A stretch of 64,000 bases of DNA from Halorarum salinum (GTDB lineage Archaea > Halobacteriota > Halobacteria > Halobacteriales > Haloferacaceae), in NCBI RefSeq assembly GCF_013402875.1, contig NZ_CP058579.1:2418001-2482000 (forward strand), given 5' to 3'. Below, in pieces: positions 26,373 through 34,738 of the stretch. The position numbers and the translations under genes are program-made. The notes beneath the pieces are model-generated. The model was not told where the DNA came from. It saw only the letters and a program-made list of their open reading frames with translations, and searched no databases. Every line of letters starts with the position of its first letter. The first letter of the stretch is position 1.

Positions 26373-26699
26373 GAAAGCCCCCGCGGCTGTCGGCTCGGTG
26401 CGGCCGCTGTGCTCCTTGTCGCTCGGCCTGCGGCCTCGCTCCTGTCGTTCGAGAGGCGCGAAGCGCCTCTCGTGATGACGAGAGAGCTTCGCTCTCTCGA
26501 ACCACGGTGCTTGGCGGTCCGCGCCAACGCCGACAGCCGCGACCCCTTTCAGTCCCACCCACCCGGACCGCAGCCACACCCTCCTCGGCCTCCTGTGCTC
26601 CTCTGCTCACTCGCTCCGCTCACTCACCTGCGGTGCTCGTCCCTCGCGCGCGCGTATGCCCGCCCCACGAGGGGGCTCGCGCCGCGCGCGCCAGCCGGT
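26373..26699 (+). repeat. Intergenic element B, copy 1
   Basis: The left part begins GAAAGCCCCCGCGGCTGTCG and is closed by CCGACAGCCGCG then CCCCTTTCAGTCCCACCC (to about 26568); the GCGGCTGTCGG/CCGACAGCCGC pair makes a long hairpin. Inside are perfect small hairpins GAGAGGCGCGAAGCGCCTCTC (26451-26471) and GAGAGAGCTTCGCTCTCTC (26480-26498). The right part (GCCTCCTGTGCTCC...CCAGCCGG) matches copy 2 at 36754-37010. It occupies most of the 489-bp gap between the pseudogene and folP; the rest (26311-26372, 26700-26799) shows only a folP upstream region. Confidence 0.7.
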
Positions 26700-26799
26700 A
26701 GATTCCCCTCCAAGCGCGTTCGGAGTTCGGATTCACCGTCGCCGGTCACGTCGCAGCCCAATCGCAACACCGAAACCCACGCCACCCCACCTCGCGCCC

Positions 26800-27945
26800 A
26801 TGCGAACCGTGGACGCCGCCGGGCTCGAAATCGGCGACGGGCACCCGCCCCGGATCATGGGCGTGCTCAACGTCTCGGAGGAGTCGCCGTACTCGCCCAG
26901 CGTCTTCGACGACCCCGGCGAGGCGGCGGCGTACGTCGACGAGGAACTGGTCGGCGAGGGCGCCGACATCGTGGACGTCGGCCTCGAATCGGCGAACAAA
27001 CGGTTCGAGGTGCTCTCCGCCGAGGAGGAACTGACCAGGCTGGATACCGCCGTCGAGACCGTCGAATCCGTCTCCGGGGACGCGGTCTTCTCCATCGAGA
27101 CGCGCTACCACGAGGTCGCCGACGCGGCGCTCTCGCGCGGGTTCGACGCCGTGAACGACATCTGCGGCTTCGCGGACCCGGAGATGCCCGCGGTCTGTGC
27201 GGACCACGACGCCGCGGTCGTGAAGATGGCCTCGCCCCCGGACCTCGAACGACCCGGCGCGGTGGAGGACGTGGACGACATCTACGAGGCGCTCGCGATG
27301 AACGGCTTCACCGAGAAGACGATCCTCGACCCGGCGTTCGGCGGCTGGTCGGAGGCGAAGACGCTCCGGGACGACCGCGAGGCGTTCCGCAGGCTCCGGG
27401 AGTTCCGCGGCTACGGTCGCCCGCTGCTCGTCTCGATCAACCGCAAGAACTTCCTCCGGGAGGTCGCGGGCCGCGACACCGGGGAGGCCCTGCCCGTCTC
27501 GCTCGCCGCGACCTCGATGGCCGTCGAGCGCGGCGCGCACGTGATCCGCACCCACGACGTCGCGGAGACGCGCGACGCCGCGTTGATCGGGGAGGAGTTC
27601 GCCCGGCGGCGGGCCCGGCACGGCGGGGACGTCTCCGTCGAGGAACTGGACGTGACCACCCCCGGCGAGGCGGCCCGCCACGTCGACCGACTCGGCGGGG
27701 ACCCCGACGTCGCGGCGGAGTCGGTCACGCGCGTGTTCGAGTTCGACGGTCTCTCGCCCGACGAGACGGGCGCGCTCCGGGCTGCGGCGGCGGAAACCGA
27801 CGCCATCGCCGTGGTCGGGGGCGGGGGAGACGCCGCGTTACTCGTCGGGACGCCCGGGGCGCTCGGACGAGCCTCGCGAGCGGCATCGGGCGTCTCGGAC
27901 GCTCTCGACGGCGCGTTGGCCACGTTTCCGTCTCCTCCCGAGTGA
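26800..27945 (+). CDS. folP: Dihydropteroate synthase with C-terminal extension
   Basis: A 381-residue protein. Residues about 15-275 are the TIM-barrel dihydropteroate synthase: PRIMGVLNVSEESPYSPSVF (pterin loop 1), GADIVDVGLESANK, FDAVNDICGF, AVVKMASPP and the late ERGAHVIRTHDVAETRDA, the usual RVHDV end. It joins p-aminobenzoate to a hydroxymethyl-pterin diphosphate. Residues about 280-381 form an extra, second small domain not found in bacterial FolP (VEELDVTTPGEAARHVDRLG...). mptE follows 137 bp downstream and would supply the pterin diphosphate. Confidence 0.9.
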   Translation: MRTVDAAGLEIGDGHPPRIMGVLNVSEESPYSPSVFDDPGEAAAYVDEELVGEGADIVDVGLESANKRFEVLSAEEELTRLDTAVETVESVSGDAVFSIETRYHEVADAALSRGFDAVNDICGFADPEMPAVCADHDAAVVKMASPPDLERPGAVEDVDDIYEALAMNGFTEKTILDPAFGGWSEAKTLRDDREAFRRLREFRGYGRPLLVSINRKNFLREVAGRDTGEALPVSLAATSMAVERGAHVIRTHDVAETRDAALIGEEFARRRARHGGDVSVEELDVTTPGEAARHVDRLGGDPDVAAESVTRVFEFDGLSPDETGALRAAAAETDAIAVVGGGGDAALLVGTPGALGRASRAASGVSDALDGALATFPSPPE

Positions 27946-27946
27946 G

Positions 27947-28044
27947 AAAACTTATACCACCTGCCCCGGTACCACCGGCTGGAAGCCGGAAGGGCGCTGC
28001 GGGTAGGGGTACTTGGGTGCGCTTCCGGCCCAAACCGTATATTT
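27947..28044. ncRNA. Candidate structured RNA or regulatory stem-loop between folP and mptE
   Basis: A TATA-like AAAACTTATA (27947-27956) is followed about 20 bp later by a strong stem: GCCGGAAG (27985-27992) pairs with CTTCCGGC (28022-28029), extended past a two-G bulge by three more pairs around a 21-nt G-rich loop; an alternative small hairpin is CCGGCT-GGA-AGCCGG (27975-27989). A second box, GTATATTT (28037-28044), lies on the other side and fits mptE. Boxes on both flanks mean either strand could be transcribed. No known RNA family is recognised. Confidence 0.3.
28037..28044 (+). promoter_or_regulatory. TATA-like box of mptE
   Basis: GTATATTT would start transcription near 28066, about 17 nt before the mptE ATG at 28083. 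That places the upstream stem-loop outside the mptE mRNA. Confidence 0.5.
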
Positions 28045-28082
28045 GACCGTGGAGCGGCGTCACCAACCGGATAGTCACGACC

Positions 28083-28757
28083 ATGGAGTTCACCGAGTGG
28101 GAGCCGATCTACGAGCTGATCCTCGCCGACTTCGGCTTCGACAGGGCGGCGGACGAGGCCGTACGGGACCGAATGGCCGAACTGGCCGAGCCGTTCGGCC
28201 TCGAGCGACTGGACTGTGCGGGCGAGACCGTCGCGGTCGCCGGCGCCGGCCCGTCCCTCGAAGCCGAGGCCGACGACGCGCGTGCGGCCGACCGCGTGTT
28301 CGCCGCCTCGACCGCGACGGACCGCCTGACCGACGCCGGGGTCCGGGTCGACGCGATGGTCACCGACCTCGACAAGAACCCGGGGACCGGTCTCGACCGA
28401 ACGGAGCGCGGCGAGGTCGTGGTCGCGCACGCCCACGGGGACAACCGGGAGCTCGTCGAGGCGTGGCTCCCACGGTTCGACACCGCCCACGTGCTCGCGA
28501 CGACCCAGGCCGCGCCGGTCGGACCCGTCCTGAACGTCGGCGGATTCACCGACGGCGACCGGGCCGCGTTCCTCGCGGACGCCCTCGGCGCCGCGGGGCT
28601 CGTCTTCCCGGGCTGGGACTTCGACGACCCCTCGGTCGCCGGGATGAAGGCGCGAAAGCTCCGGTGGGCGGAACGACTCCTGCACCTCCTGGAGCGCCGC
28701 CGCGGCGAGCGGTTCGCGGTGCTCGACGGCCGACGCGACGCCGTCGACCCGCTCTGA
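28083..28757 (+). CDS. mptE: 6-hydroxymethyl-7,8-dihydropterin pyrophosphokinase MptE
   Basis: A 224-residue archaeal MptE (DUF115 fold), unrelated to bacterial FolK. It transfers pyrophosphate from ATP to hydroxymethyl-dihydropterin. Visible are AVAGAGPSLEAEADDAR (GxGPSL motif), VDAMVTDLDKNPG, VVVAHAHGDNRELVE, VGPVLNVGGFTDGDRAAF and VFPGWDFDDPS. Together with the upstream dihydropteroate synthase it forms the pterin end of folate synthesis in haloarchaea. Confidence 0.93.
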   Translation: MEFTEWEPIYELILADFGFDRAADEAVRDRMAELAEPFGLERLDCAGETVAVAGAGPSLEAEADDARAADRVFAASTATDRLTDAGVRVDAMVTDLDKNPGTGLDRTERGEVVVAHAHGDNRELVEAWLPRFDTAHVLATTQAAPVGPVLNVGGFTDGDRAAFLADALGAAGLVFPGWDFDDPSVAGMKARKLRWAERLLHLLERRRGERFAVLDGRRDAVDPL

Positions 28758-28800
28758 GCCGCTCCCCCCTGGCTCGTCCCACCAGTTCCGATCCGCCTCG

Positions 28801-28826
28801 CTAAACTATATTTTAGATTATACTTA
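28801..28826 (+). promoter_or_regulatory. Promoter and possible operator of the proteasome beta paralogue
   Basis: An AT-rich block standing out from the GC-rich surroundings. ATTATACTTA (28817-28826) is a TATA-like box about 26-35 bp before the ATG at 28852. Directly upstream, CTAAA (28801-28805) and TTTAG (28812-28816) form an inverted repeat with a 6-bp spacer, a plausible binding site for a dimeric regulator next to the TATA box. Confidence 0.45.
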
Positions 28827-28851
28827 TCCGCCGGGGCCCCCGAGCCGACGT

Positions 28852-29460
28852 ATGGAGACGGAAACCGAGTTCGGGACGACCATCGTGGGGCTCGTGGCCG
28901 ACGGTCGGGTCGTCCTCGCGTCGGACAGGCGGGCCAGCGTGGGCGGCATGGTGTCGAGCAAGCGCGCGGAGAAGGTGTTCCCGGTCGGCGACCGCGCCGC
29001 GCTGGCGTTCACCGGCGTCGTCGGCGACGCGCAGGCGCTCGTGCCGAAACTCGAATCCGAGGTTCGGCTGTACGAGACGCGCCGCGGGAGGCGGCTGTCG
29101 GTGCCCGCGCTGGCGACGTTGACGCGGAACGTGATGGGCGAGGACCCCGTTCGCGTCCAGCACCTCCTCGCCGGCGTCGACGCCGACGGCCCGCACCTCT
29201 ACTCGTTCGACGCCGGCGGCGCGGCGCTGGAACAGCCCTACGCTGCGGACGGTTCGGGCGGCCCGACGGCCTACGGCGTGCTGGAGAACGGATACGACGC
29301 GGAACTCGAACTCGCGGACGCCCGCGCGGTCGCGGCCGACGCGGTCGCGGCCGCCTCGGAGCGGGACCTGGCCTCCGGGAACGGGCTGAACGTCGCGGTC
29401 GTCGCGGACGGCGACGTCTCGGTCGACCGCTACGACGACCCGGCCGCCGTCGCGTCGTAG
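28852..29460 (+). CDS. psmB: 20S proteasome beta subunit paralogue
   Basis: A 202-residue N-terminal-nucleophile hydrolase. The predicted propeptide is only eight residues (METETEFG) before TTIVGLV. Counting from the first Thr, Thr1, Asp17 (in ASDRRAS) and Lys33 (in AEKV) of the catalytic set are all in place, and SGNGLNVAVV near the end is conserved. It should form catalytic beta rings with alpha subunits in the cytosol. The known haloarchaeal beta has a propeptide of about 49 residues, so this looks like a divergent second beta. Its 3' end overlaps the convergent regulator gene by 31 bp. Confidence 0.85.
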   Translation: METETEFGTTIVGLVADGRVVLASDRRASVGGMVSSKRAEKVFPVGDRAALAFTGVVGDAQALVPKLESEVRLYETRRGRRLSVPALATLTRNVMGEDPVRVQHLLAGVDADGPHLYSFDAGGAALEQPYAADGSGGPTAYGVLENGYDAELELADARAVAADAVAAASERDLASGNGLNVAVVADGDVSVDRYDDPAAVAS

Positions 29461-30434
29461 TCGTCGGCGTCGTTCCCGGCGTCGTGCTCCCCCGCGCCGT
29501 CGGGTCGAGTTCCGCCGTCGTCCCCCGCGTCGGCGTCGCCGGCCCGGCGGACCTCGACCACCGTCGGTCCGTCCCCGACGAGCAGGTCGAGCCGTTCCCC
29601 GTCGAGTTCGACGGAGACGCGGACGGCCGCCGGCTCCTCGGAGAGCACCGCCTCGCTCCACTCCGGCCCGAGGTTCCACAGCGGGCGGTCGCGGACGGAC
29701 TCGCCGTGTTCCCGGAAGAACGCGACGACCTCGGGGTGTTCGAACGCCGCGAACGAGACGGGCGCGCGAACCCCGAAGTCGCAGTCGACACAGGAACCCG
29801 ACAGGACCGGTCTCCGCGCCCCGCCCGGGAGCCCGGACGCGTCCACGACCTCGATTTCGGCCCCGGCGCGGCCCGCGCAGTCGGGACAGACCCCGTCCGC
29901 GAGCAGGCGAAACCGGCTCCGGTGGTGGGCGTCGAAGGCGGCGAGCACCTCCGCGGCGTCGCGGTCGCGGGCGCCGTTCGGCGGGAACGGCAGCGAGAGG
30001 AGCTCCGTGCCGCAGTCGGTGCACGCGACGGCGAGGAAGTTGTCTGCGACCCGGACCTCGAGGCCGGGGTCGCCACAGACCGGGCAGTCGCCCTCGACCG
30101 GTTCCGGTTCGCGGGTCACCCGCTCGGTGTACGTCCCCGCCGCGAGCGCGCGGGCCGCCTGCCTGCCCGCGTAGGTGAGGCGGTACCGTTCAGTATCGGG
30201 GTCCTTGCGGACGTAGCCGTCCGTCAGCTGACGGAGGTGGTAGGCGAACCCGGCCGACGTCTCCTCGTCGGTCGCCTCGAACAGCTCAGTGAAGGTGGGC
30301 GGCTCATCGGCCGCGGCGAGCGCCCGCAGGACGCGGAGCCGCGTCTCGTTGCCCAGCGCGGCGAACGCGTCGTCGGCGTCGGCGCGTTCCGACGAGTCCG
30401 CGCCGGGGCCGTCGGTCGGTTCCGGGTCGCTCAC
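29430..30434 (-). CDS. Winged-helix (ArsR-like) regulator with zinc ribbons
   Basis: A 334-residue protein. Residues about 20-105 are an ArsR-like winged helix (AFAALGNETRLRVLRAL, then SAGFAYHLRQLTDGYVRKD). Residues about 120-235 hold zinc ribbons (CPVC...CTDC and CPDC...CVDC). A further domain and an acidic low-complexity tail follow. It likely binds DNA as a dimer; the ligand is unknown. A paralogue lies at 62502-63416. The GTG start overlaps the TGA of the upstream luciferase-like gene (GTGA), so they form an operon. The last 31 bp run antisense to the proteasome beta gene. Confidence 0.82.
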   Translation of the reverse strand: MSDPEPTDGPGADSSERADADDAFAALGNETRLRVLRALAAADEPPTFTELFEATDEETSAGFAYHLRQLTDGYVRKDPDTERYRLTYAGRQAARALAAGTYTERVTREPEPVEGDCPVCGDPGLEVRVADNFLAVACTDCGTELLSLPFPPNGARDRDAAEVLAAFDAHHRSRFRLLADGVCPDCAGRAGAEIEVVDASGLPGGARRPVLSGSCVDCDFGVRAPVSFAAFEHPEVVAFFREHGESVRDRPLWNLGPEWSEAVLSEEPAAVRVSVELDGERLDLLVGDGPTVVEVRRAGDADAGDDGGTRPDGAGEHDAGNDADDYDATAAGSS

Positions 30435-31429
30435 GGCGCCAGCGCCTCCATCGTGTTCCGGATAGCGGCGTCGTCCGCGCCGCGCGGGAAGCCGATCGTG
30501 AGCGCGTCGACGCCGTCGACGGCCGCGAACTCGTCGAGCCGTTCGCGCGCCTCGTCGGGCGTCCCGGCGACGGCGAGGCCGTCGAGGAGGCCGTCGTCGA
30601 GCGCGGCCGTCGCGGCCCCCCGGTCGCCGTCGTTCCAGGCGTCGTACACGGCGTGGGCGGTGTCCTCGTGTCCCTGCCGGGCGAGCGCGTCGCGGTAGAA
30701 GGTGCCCATGCCCCCGAGGTAGAACGCGAGGTGCTGGCGGGCCCGCCGCCGCGCGCGTTCGCCGTCCTCGTCGACACAGCAGGTGAGCGACAGGGTGACG
30801 CGGGCGTCGTCGGGGTCGCGGTCGCCGAGTTCGGCGCCGCGCCGGAAGTCCTCCAGCCGGTCGCGGAGCCCGTCCGGCGTCAGCATGAGCGCGTGCCAGC
30901 CGTCCGCGAACCGGCCCGCGAGTTCGACGGCCTTCGGCCCCAGCCCGGCGGCGTCCACGGGCGGGGCCGGGTCGGGTGGCCCCTGCCGGAGCCGGAACCC
31001 CCCGAGCCGGAAGAAGTCGCCGTCGTAACGCGCTTCCTCGCCGGAGAGCACCCGCCGGACGACCTCCACGTACTCGCGGGTCCGCCTGAGCGGACGCTCG
31101 AAGTCGGCGCCGTGCCAGTTCTCGACGACCGCCGGGCCGGAGGGGCCGAGGCCGAGCCGAAACCGACCGCCGCTGGCCTCCTGCAGGCTGGCGGCCGTCT
31201 GTCCGACGAGCGCGGGCGACCGTGAGTAGACGTTCAGGATCGAGGCGCCGAGGCCCACCTCGTCGGTTCGTTCGGCCGCGAGCGCGAGCGTCGTGACGGC
31301 GTCCCGGCCCCACGTCTCGGGGAGCCAGACCCGGTCGTAGCCGTTCCCCTCCGCCGCCTCCGCGAGCGAGACGACGTCGTCGAGCGAGGGCCGGGCCGCG
31401 ACCGGCAGCGACACGTCGAACTGCGTCAT
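30431..31429 (-). CDS. LLM-class (F420-dependent type) oxidoreductase
   Basis: A 332-residue luciferase-like TIM-barrel enzyme. LAEAAEGNGYDRVWLPETWG, ILNVYSRSPALVGQTAASLQ and GGRFRLGLGPSGPAVVENWHG are typical of the F420-dependent subset (methylene-tetrahydromethanopterin-reductase-like). It probably reduces or oxidises an organic substrate with coenzyme F420 or FMN. The substrate is unknown. It is the first gene of a two-gene operon with the winged-helix regulator. Confidence 0.87.
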   Translation of the reverse strand: MTQFDVSLPVAARPSLDDVVSLAEAAEGNGYDRVWLPETWGRDAVTTLALAAERTDEVGLGASILNVYSRSPALVGQTAASLQEASGGRFRLGLGPSGPAVVENWHGADFERPLRRTREYVEVVRRVLSGEEARYDGDFFRLGGFRLRQGPPDPAPPVDAAGLGPKAVELAGRFADGWHALMLTPDGLRDRLEDFRRGAELGDRDPDDARVTLSLTCCVDEDGERARRRARQHLAFYLGGMGTFYRDALARQGHEDTAHAVYDAWNDGDRGAATAALDDGLLDGLAVAGTPDEARERLDEFAAVDGVDALTIGFPRGADDAAIRNTMEALAP

Positions 31430-31539
31430 ACCCCGGTGGAGTCGGGCGCCGGACAAGAAACCTCCCCCGCCGACGCGGGGGTCCGTTCGTCGACCCTTCG
31501 TCGCGGTACGGCTTTGACCCGGGGACGCCATCGGTCGGC

Positions 31540-32142
31540 ATGGACGTCGCGATACTACTGTACGAGGGGTTCGACGAGCTGGACGCGGTCGGCCCGTTCG
31601 AGGCGTTCCGCTACGCCGAGGAGAAGGGTGCCGACCTCCACGCGCGACCCGTGACGCTCGACGGCGCCGCCACGGTGACCGCGAGCCACGGGATGCGCGT
31701 CGAACCGGAGGGAACGCTCCCGGACCCGGGCGAGGTTGACCTCCTGGTCGTCCCCGGCGGCGGGTGGAACGACCGGGGCGAGGAGGGCGCGTGGGCGGAG
31801 TACGAGCGCGGCGCCGTCCCGGACGCGGTCGCGGCCCACCACGACGCCGGCGCGACCGTCGCGTCCGTCTGTACCGGCGGGATGCTCCTCTCGAAGGCGG
31901 GCGTCCTCTCCGGGCGCCCCGCGGTCACCCACGCGGGCGCGCTGGCGGACCTCCGGGCGACGGACGCCGAGGTCCGCGACGAGCGCGTCGTGGACGACGG
32001 TGACGTGCTCACCGCGGGCGGCGTCACGTCCGGCATCGACCTCGCGCTCCACCTCGTCGAGCGCGAGGCGGGCGCCGAGGTCGCCGACTCGGTGGCGGCC
32101 GTCCTCGAGTACGAGCGCCAGCACGAGGCCTACACGCCGTAG
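31540..32142 (+). CDS. DJ-1/PfpI family protein
   Basis: A 200-residue class I glutamine-amidotransferase-like protein. LLYEGFDELDAVGPFEAF opens it with the conserved Glu; the nucleophile-elbow Cys lies in ATVASVCTGGMLLSKAG; TAGGVTSGIDLALHLVE is the C-terminal conserved segment also found in AraC-type N-terminal domains. It has no DNA-binding domain here. Members include isonitrile hydratases, deglycases and chaperones; the role is undetermined. Divergent from the LLM oxidoreductase. Confidence 0.87.
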   Translation: MDVAILLYEGFDELDAVGPFEAFRYAEEKGADLHARPVTLDGAATVTASHGMRVEPEGTLPDPGEVDLLVVPGGGWNDRGEEGAWAEYERGAVPDAVAAHHDAGATVASVCTGGMLLSKAGVLSGRPAVTHAGALADLRATDAEVRDERVVDDGDVLTAGGVTSGIDLALHLVEREAGAEVADSVAAVLEYERQHEAYTP

Positions 32143-32177
32143 TCATCCGCCCGCGGTCCGTCCGGCGGGACGCCCGC

Positions 32178-33335
32178 TCACGACCGGGCGACCGGCAGCA
32201 CCGCGAGCGCCGCGAGCAGCGCCACGCCCGCGACCGCGTACCAGCCGAACGCGTAGCCGACCGTGTCCGCGAGGTAGCCGAACGCCGGCGGCGCGAGCAG
32301 GCCGCCGAGGTTGATCGAGATCTGTCCCCCGGCGGTCGCGGCGCCCACCTCGTCGTCGGGGACGAGCGCGGTGAGGCAGGCGTAGTAGACGCCGGGGAAC
32401 CCGAGCACGAACAGGCCGAGCACGAGGAAGGCCGCGGCGGCAGTGAGCGGGGTGCCGGCGAGCGCGACCAGCAGGAACCCGGCCGCCGTGAGCACGGACT
32501 GCCCGACGAGGACCGCCGCGCTCGCGTCCGCGTCGCCCGGAAGTCCGTCGGCGAGCGCGCCGCCGGCGAGGCGGCCGACGCTGCCGGTCACCTGCACGGC
32601 GGCGAACGTCGCCCCGGCGAAGCCGGCCGCCGCGGCGACCGCGGAGTCGCGCATGTAGACGACGACGTAGCCCGTGGTGGTGAACACGGCCGCGCCGAGG
32701 AACAGTCCCGCGAGCAACAGCCCCCGGTAGCTCGCCTTCCCGAGGAGGCCGCGCACGTCGGGGACGGATAGCTCGCCGCTCCCGGACCGGCCGTCGTACC
32801 CCCGGGCGAACGCGAGCGCGACGACGCCGGCGACGCCGGCCGCGACGAGAAAGCCCGTCCGCCAGTCGCCGTTCGTCCCGGCGGCGGTGACGAGCAGCGC
32901 CGAGAGCCCCGAGCCCGCGGTGACGCCGACCTGTTTGACGTTCATGGCGATGTTGCGCCGCCCCGCCGGGGCGACGACGAGCACGGCGCGGTTCGTCGCC
33001 GGCATCGCCGTCGCGTACGCCCCGCCGACGAAGACGAGCGCCGCGAGCAGGAGCGGGTACGTCGTCGCGGTCGCGACCGCGACCATGCCCGCCCCGAGCA
33101 GCCCGAGCCCCGCGAGCATCGCCGGCCGCTCGCCGTACGCGTCGACCACCGCCCCCGCGCCCAGCAACGCGACTGTGTAGCCGAACATCACGGCGGTCAC
33201 CGCCAGCCCCGTGAGAAACCCCGAGAGCTCGAATCCCTCGCGGATGAACCCGGTCGAGGCGAACACCGCGTAGAAGCAGAGACTCGCCGTCAGTTGCCAG
33301 CCGCCGACCAGTCCGAGGCCGCGCCACTCGCGCAC
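32178..33335 (-). CDS. Major facilitator superfamily transporter
   Basis: A 385-residue MFS protein with about twelve hydrophobic segments. The loop between helices 2 and 3 reads GAVVDAYGERPAMLAG, the family motif A variant (G-x3-D-x2-G-R/x). The central loop (FARGYDGRSGSGELSVPDVRG) separates two six-helix halves. VVAPAGRRNIAMNVKQVGVTAG in helix 5 region is a typical motif. Substrate unknown. It converges on the DJ-1 gene. Confidence 0.87.
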   Translation of the reverse strand: MREWRGLGLVGGWQLTASLCFYAVFASTGFIREGFELSGFLTGLAVTAVMFGYTVALLGAGAVVDAYGERPAMLAGLGLLGAGMVAVATATTYPLLLAALVFVGGAYATAMPATNRAVLVVAPAGRRNIAMNVKQVGVTAGSGLSALLVTAAGTNGDWRTGFLVAAGVAGVVALAFARGYDGRSGSGELSVPDVRGLLGKASYRGLLLAGLFLGAAVFTTTGYVVVYMRDSAVAAAAGFAGATFAAVQVTGSVGRLAGGALADGLPGDADASAAVLVGQSVLTAAGFLLVALAGTPLTAAAAFLVLGLFVLGFPGVYYACLTALVPDDEVGAATAGGQISINLGGLLAPPAFGYLADTVGYAFGWYAVAGVALLAALAVLPVARS

Positions 33336-33469
33336 GACCCGCCGTCGGTTCGGGGGGTACCTTCCACCTTCGGTTCCGGCGGGCGTCGCCGGGTCGGGCG
33401 CCCCGAGGTAGCCACCCCTTTCTCAACATTTAACAGCTGTCCGAACCATCTAGGCCGCGAGGTGATTCC

Positions 33470-34072
33470 ATGACCGACCACGAACTCGATCCGCTACCGT
33501 ACGAGTACGACGCTTTAGAGCCGCACATCAGCGAGCAGGTGCTGACCTGGCACCACGACACCCACCACCAGGGCTACGTCAACGGCTGGAACAGCGCCGA
33601 GGAGACGCTCGAACAGAACCGCGAGAGCGGCGAGTTCGACACGTCGGGCAGCGCGCTGCGGAACGTGACTCACAACGGCTGTGGGCACATCCTCCACGAC
33701 CTGTTCTGGCAGAACATGAGCCCCGACGGCGGCGACGACGCCTCGGGCGCCCTGGCGGACCGCATCGAGGAGGACTTCGGGAGCTACGAGGGCTGGAAGG
33801 GCGAGTTCGAGGCCGCGGCGGGTAACGCCTCGGGCTGGGCGCTGCTCGTGTACGACTCGTTCTCGAACCAGTTACAGAACGTCGTGGTGGACAAACACGA
33901 CCAGGGCGCCCTCTGGGGTTCCCATCCCATCCTGGCGCTGGACGTGTGGGAGCACTCGTACTACTACGACTACGGGCCGGCCCGCGGGGACTTCGTGGAC
34001 GCGTTCTTCGAGGTCGTCGACTGGGAGGAGCCCAACGCCCGCTACGAGCAGGCCACCCAGCTCTTCGAGTAA
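33470..34072 (+). CDS. sod: Superoxide dismutase (Mn/Fe)
   Basis: A 200-residue Mn/Fe superoxide dismutase. The metal ligands are visible: His in HHDTHHQGYVNG (N-terminal), His in GCGHILHDLFWQNM, and Asp plus His in LALDVWEHSYYYDYG. GALWGSHPILALDVWEH lacks nothing expected. It converts superoxide to O2 and H2O2 in the cytosol. A TATA-like CATTTAAC at 33427-33434 gives a short leader of about 15 nt. Confidence 0.96.
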   Translation: MTDHELDPLPYEYDALEPHISEQVLTWHHDTHHQGYVNGWNSAEETLEQNRESGEFDTSGSALRNVTHNGCGHILHDLFWQNMSPDGGDDASGALADRIEEDFGSYEGWKGEFEAAAGNASGWALLVYDSFSNQLQNVVVDKHDQGALWGSHPILALDVWEHSYYYDYGPARGDFVDAFFEVVDWEEPNARYEQATQLFE

Positions 34073-34161
34073 CGAGCCGACGCGCCGGCTCACGTTCCGA
34101 TTTTCTTTCGATCACGCCGACCGGCGGAGGCGCCCGTCGTCGGGCGTGCGGTTCCGGGGCG

Positions 34162-34566
34162 TCAGTCGCCCGTGACCTCGAGTCCGTCGCCCGTCCCGAC
34201 CGCCTCGGCGAGCCGGGCGTCGAGGTCGTCGAAGTCGTAGTTCCCGTTCGGGTCGAAGCTGGCGATCAGGCCGACGCGCCGGTCGTCGTCGGGGACGAAC
34301 GTGCGGAACTGCGTGAACGCGTCGAACCCGCGGACGGTGTAGTTGTACTCCGTGTAGTGCAACTCCTCGAACGTCCGGCGGGTCACGTAGCCGTACCGCT
34401 CGTTGTCGAGGTACTCGGCCACGTCGACGTCGGCAACCTGTCGCTCGACGTCCTCGCGGACGTACACGGACTCGTGCGTCTCCTCGTCGAACAGCCACGC
34501 GTCCCGCAGGGCGTCGCCGCCGAACCCGCGGAGGGCCGCGATCAGGTCGTCCTTCGGCTCGTCCAT
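34162..34566 (-). CDS. Haloarchaeal conserved protein, function unknown
   Basis: A 134-residue acidic protein. LIAALRGFGGDALRDAWLFDEE and SVYVREDVERQVADVDVAEYL resemble a broad haloarchaeal family of small cytosolic proteins that share a YxREDxE motif. The second half (YNYTVRGFDAFTQFRTFV, then VGLIASFDPNGNYDFDDL) looks like beta strands. No catalytic residues stand out. Start ATG at 34566. Confidence 0.68.
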   Translation of the reverse strand: MDEPKDDLIAALRGFGGDALRDAWLFDEETHESVYVREDVERQVADVDVAEYLDNERYGYVTRRTFEELHYTEYNYTVRGFDAFTQFRTFVPDDDRRVGLIASFDPNGNYDFDDLDARLAEAVGTGDGLEVTGD

Positions 34567-34738
34567 CCTGTGGTACGGGATTGCATGACGGGTGAAAACC
34601 GTTGCGGGTCGGGTCAGGCGCGGAGTCCCGCCACGGACCCACCACCGACGCGCCATCCTCTCCCGATCGGGCGTCCGGACGCCGCACCGCCGGTCCGATA
34701 TCCGGACGCTTTACCGCGGGGCCGCCGTATCGCGGGGC

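Noticed and set aside
27947-28044. H/ACA or C/D guide RNA in the folP-mptE gap
   Set aside because: No clear kink-turn, terminal ACA, or C/D boxes could be found, so only an unspecified structured element is claimed.
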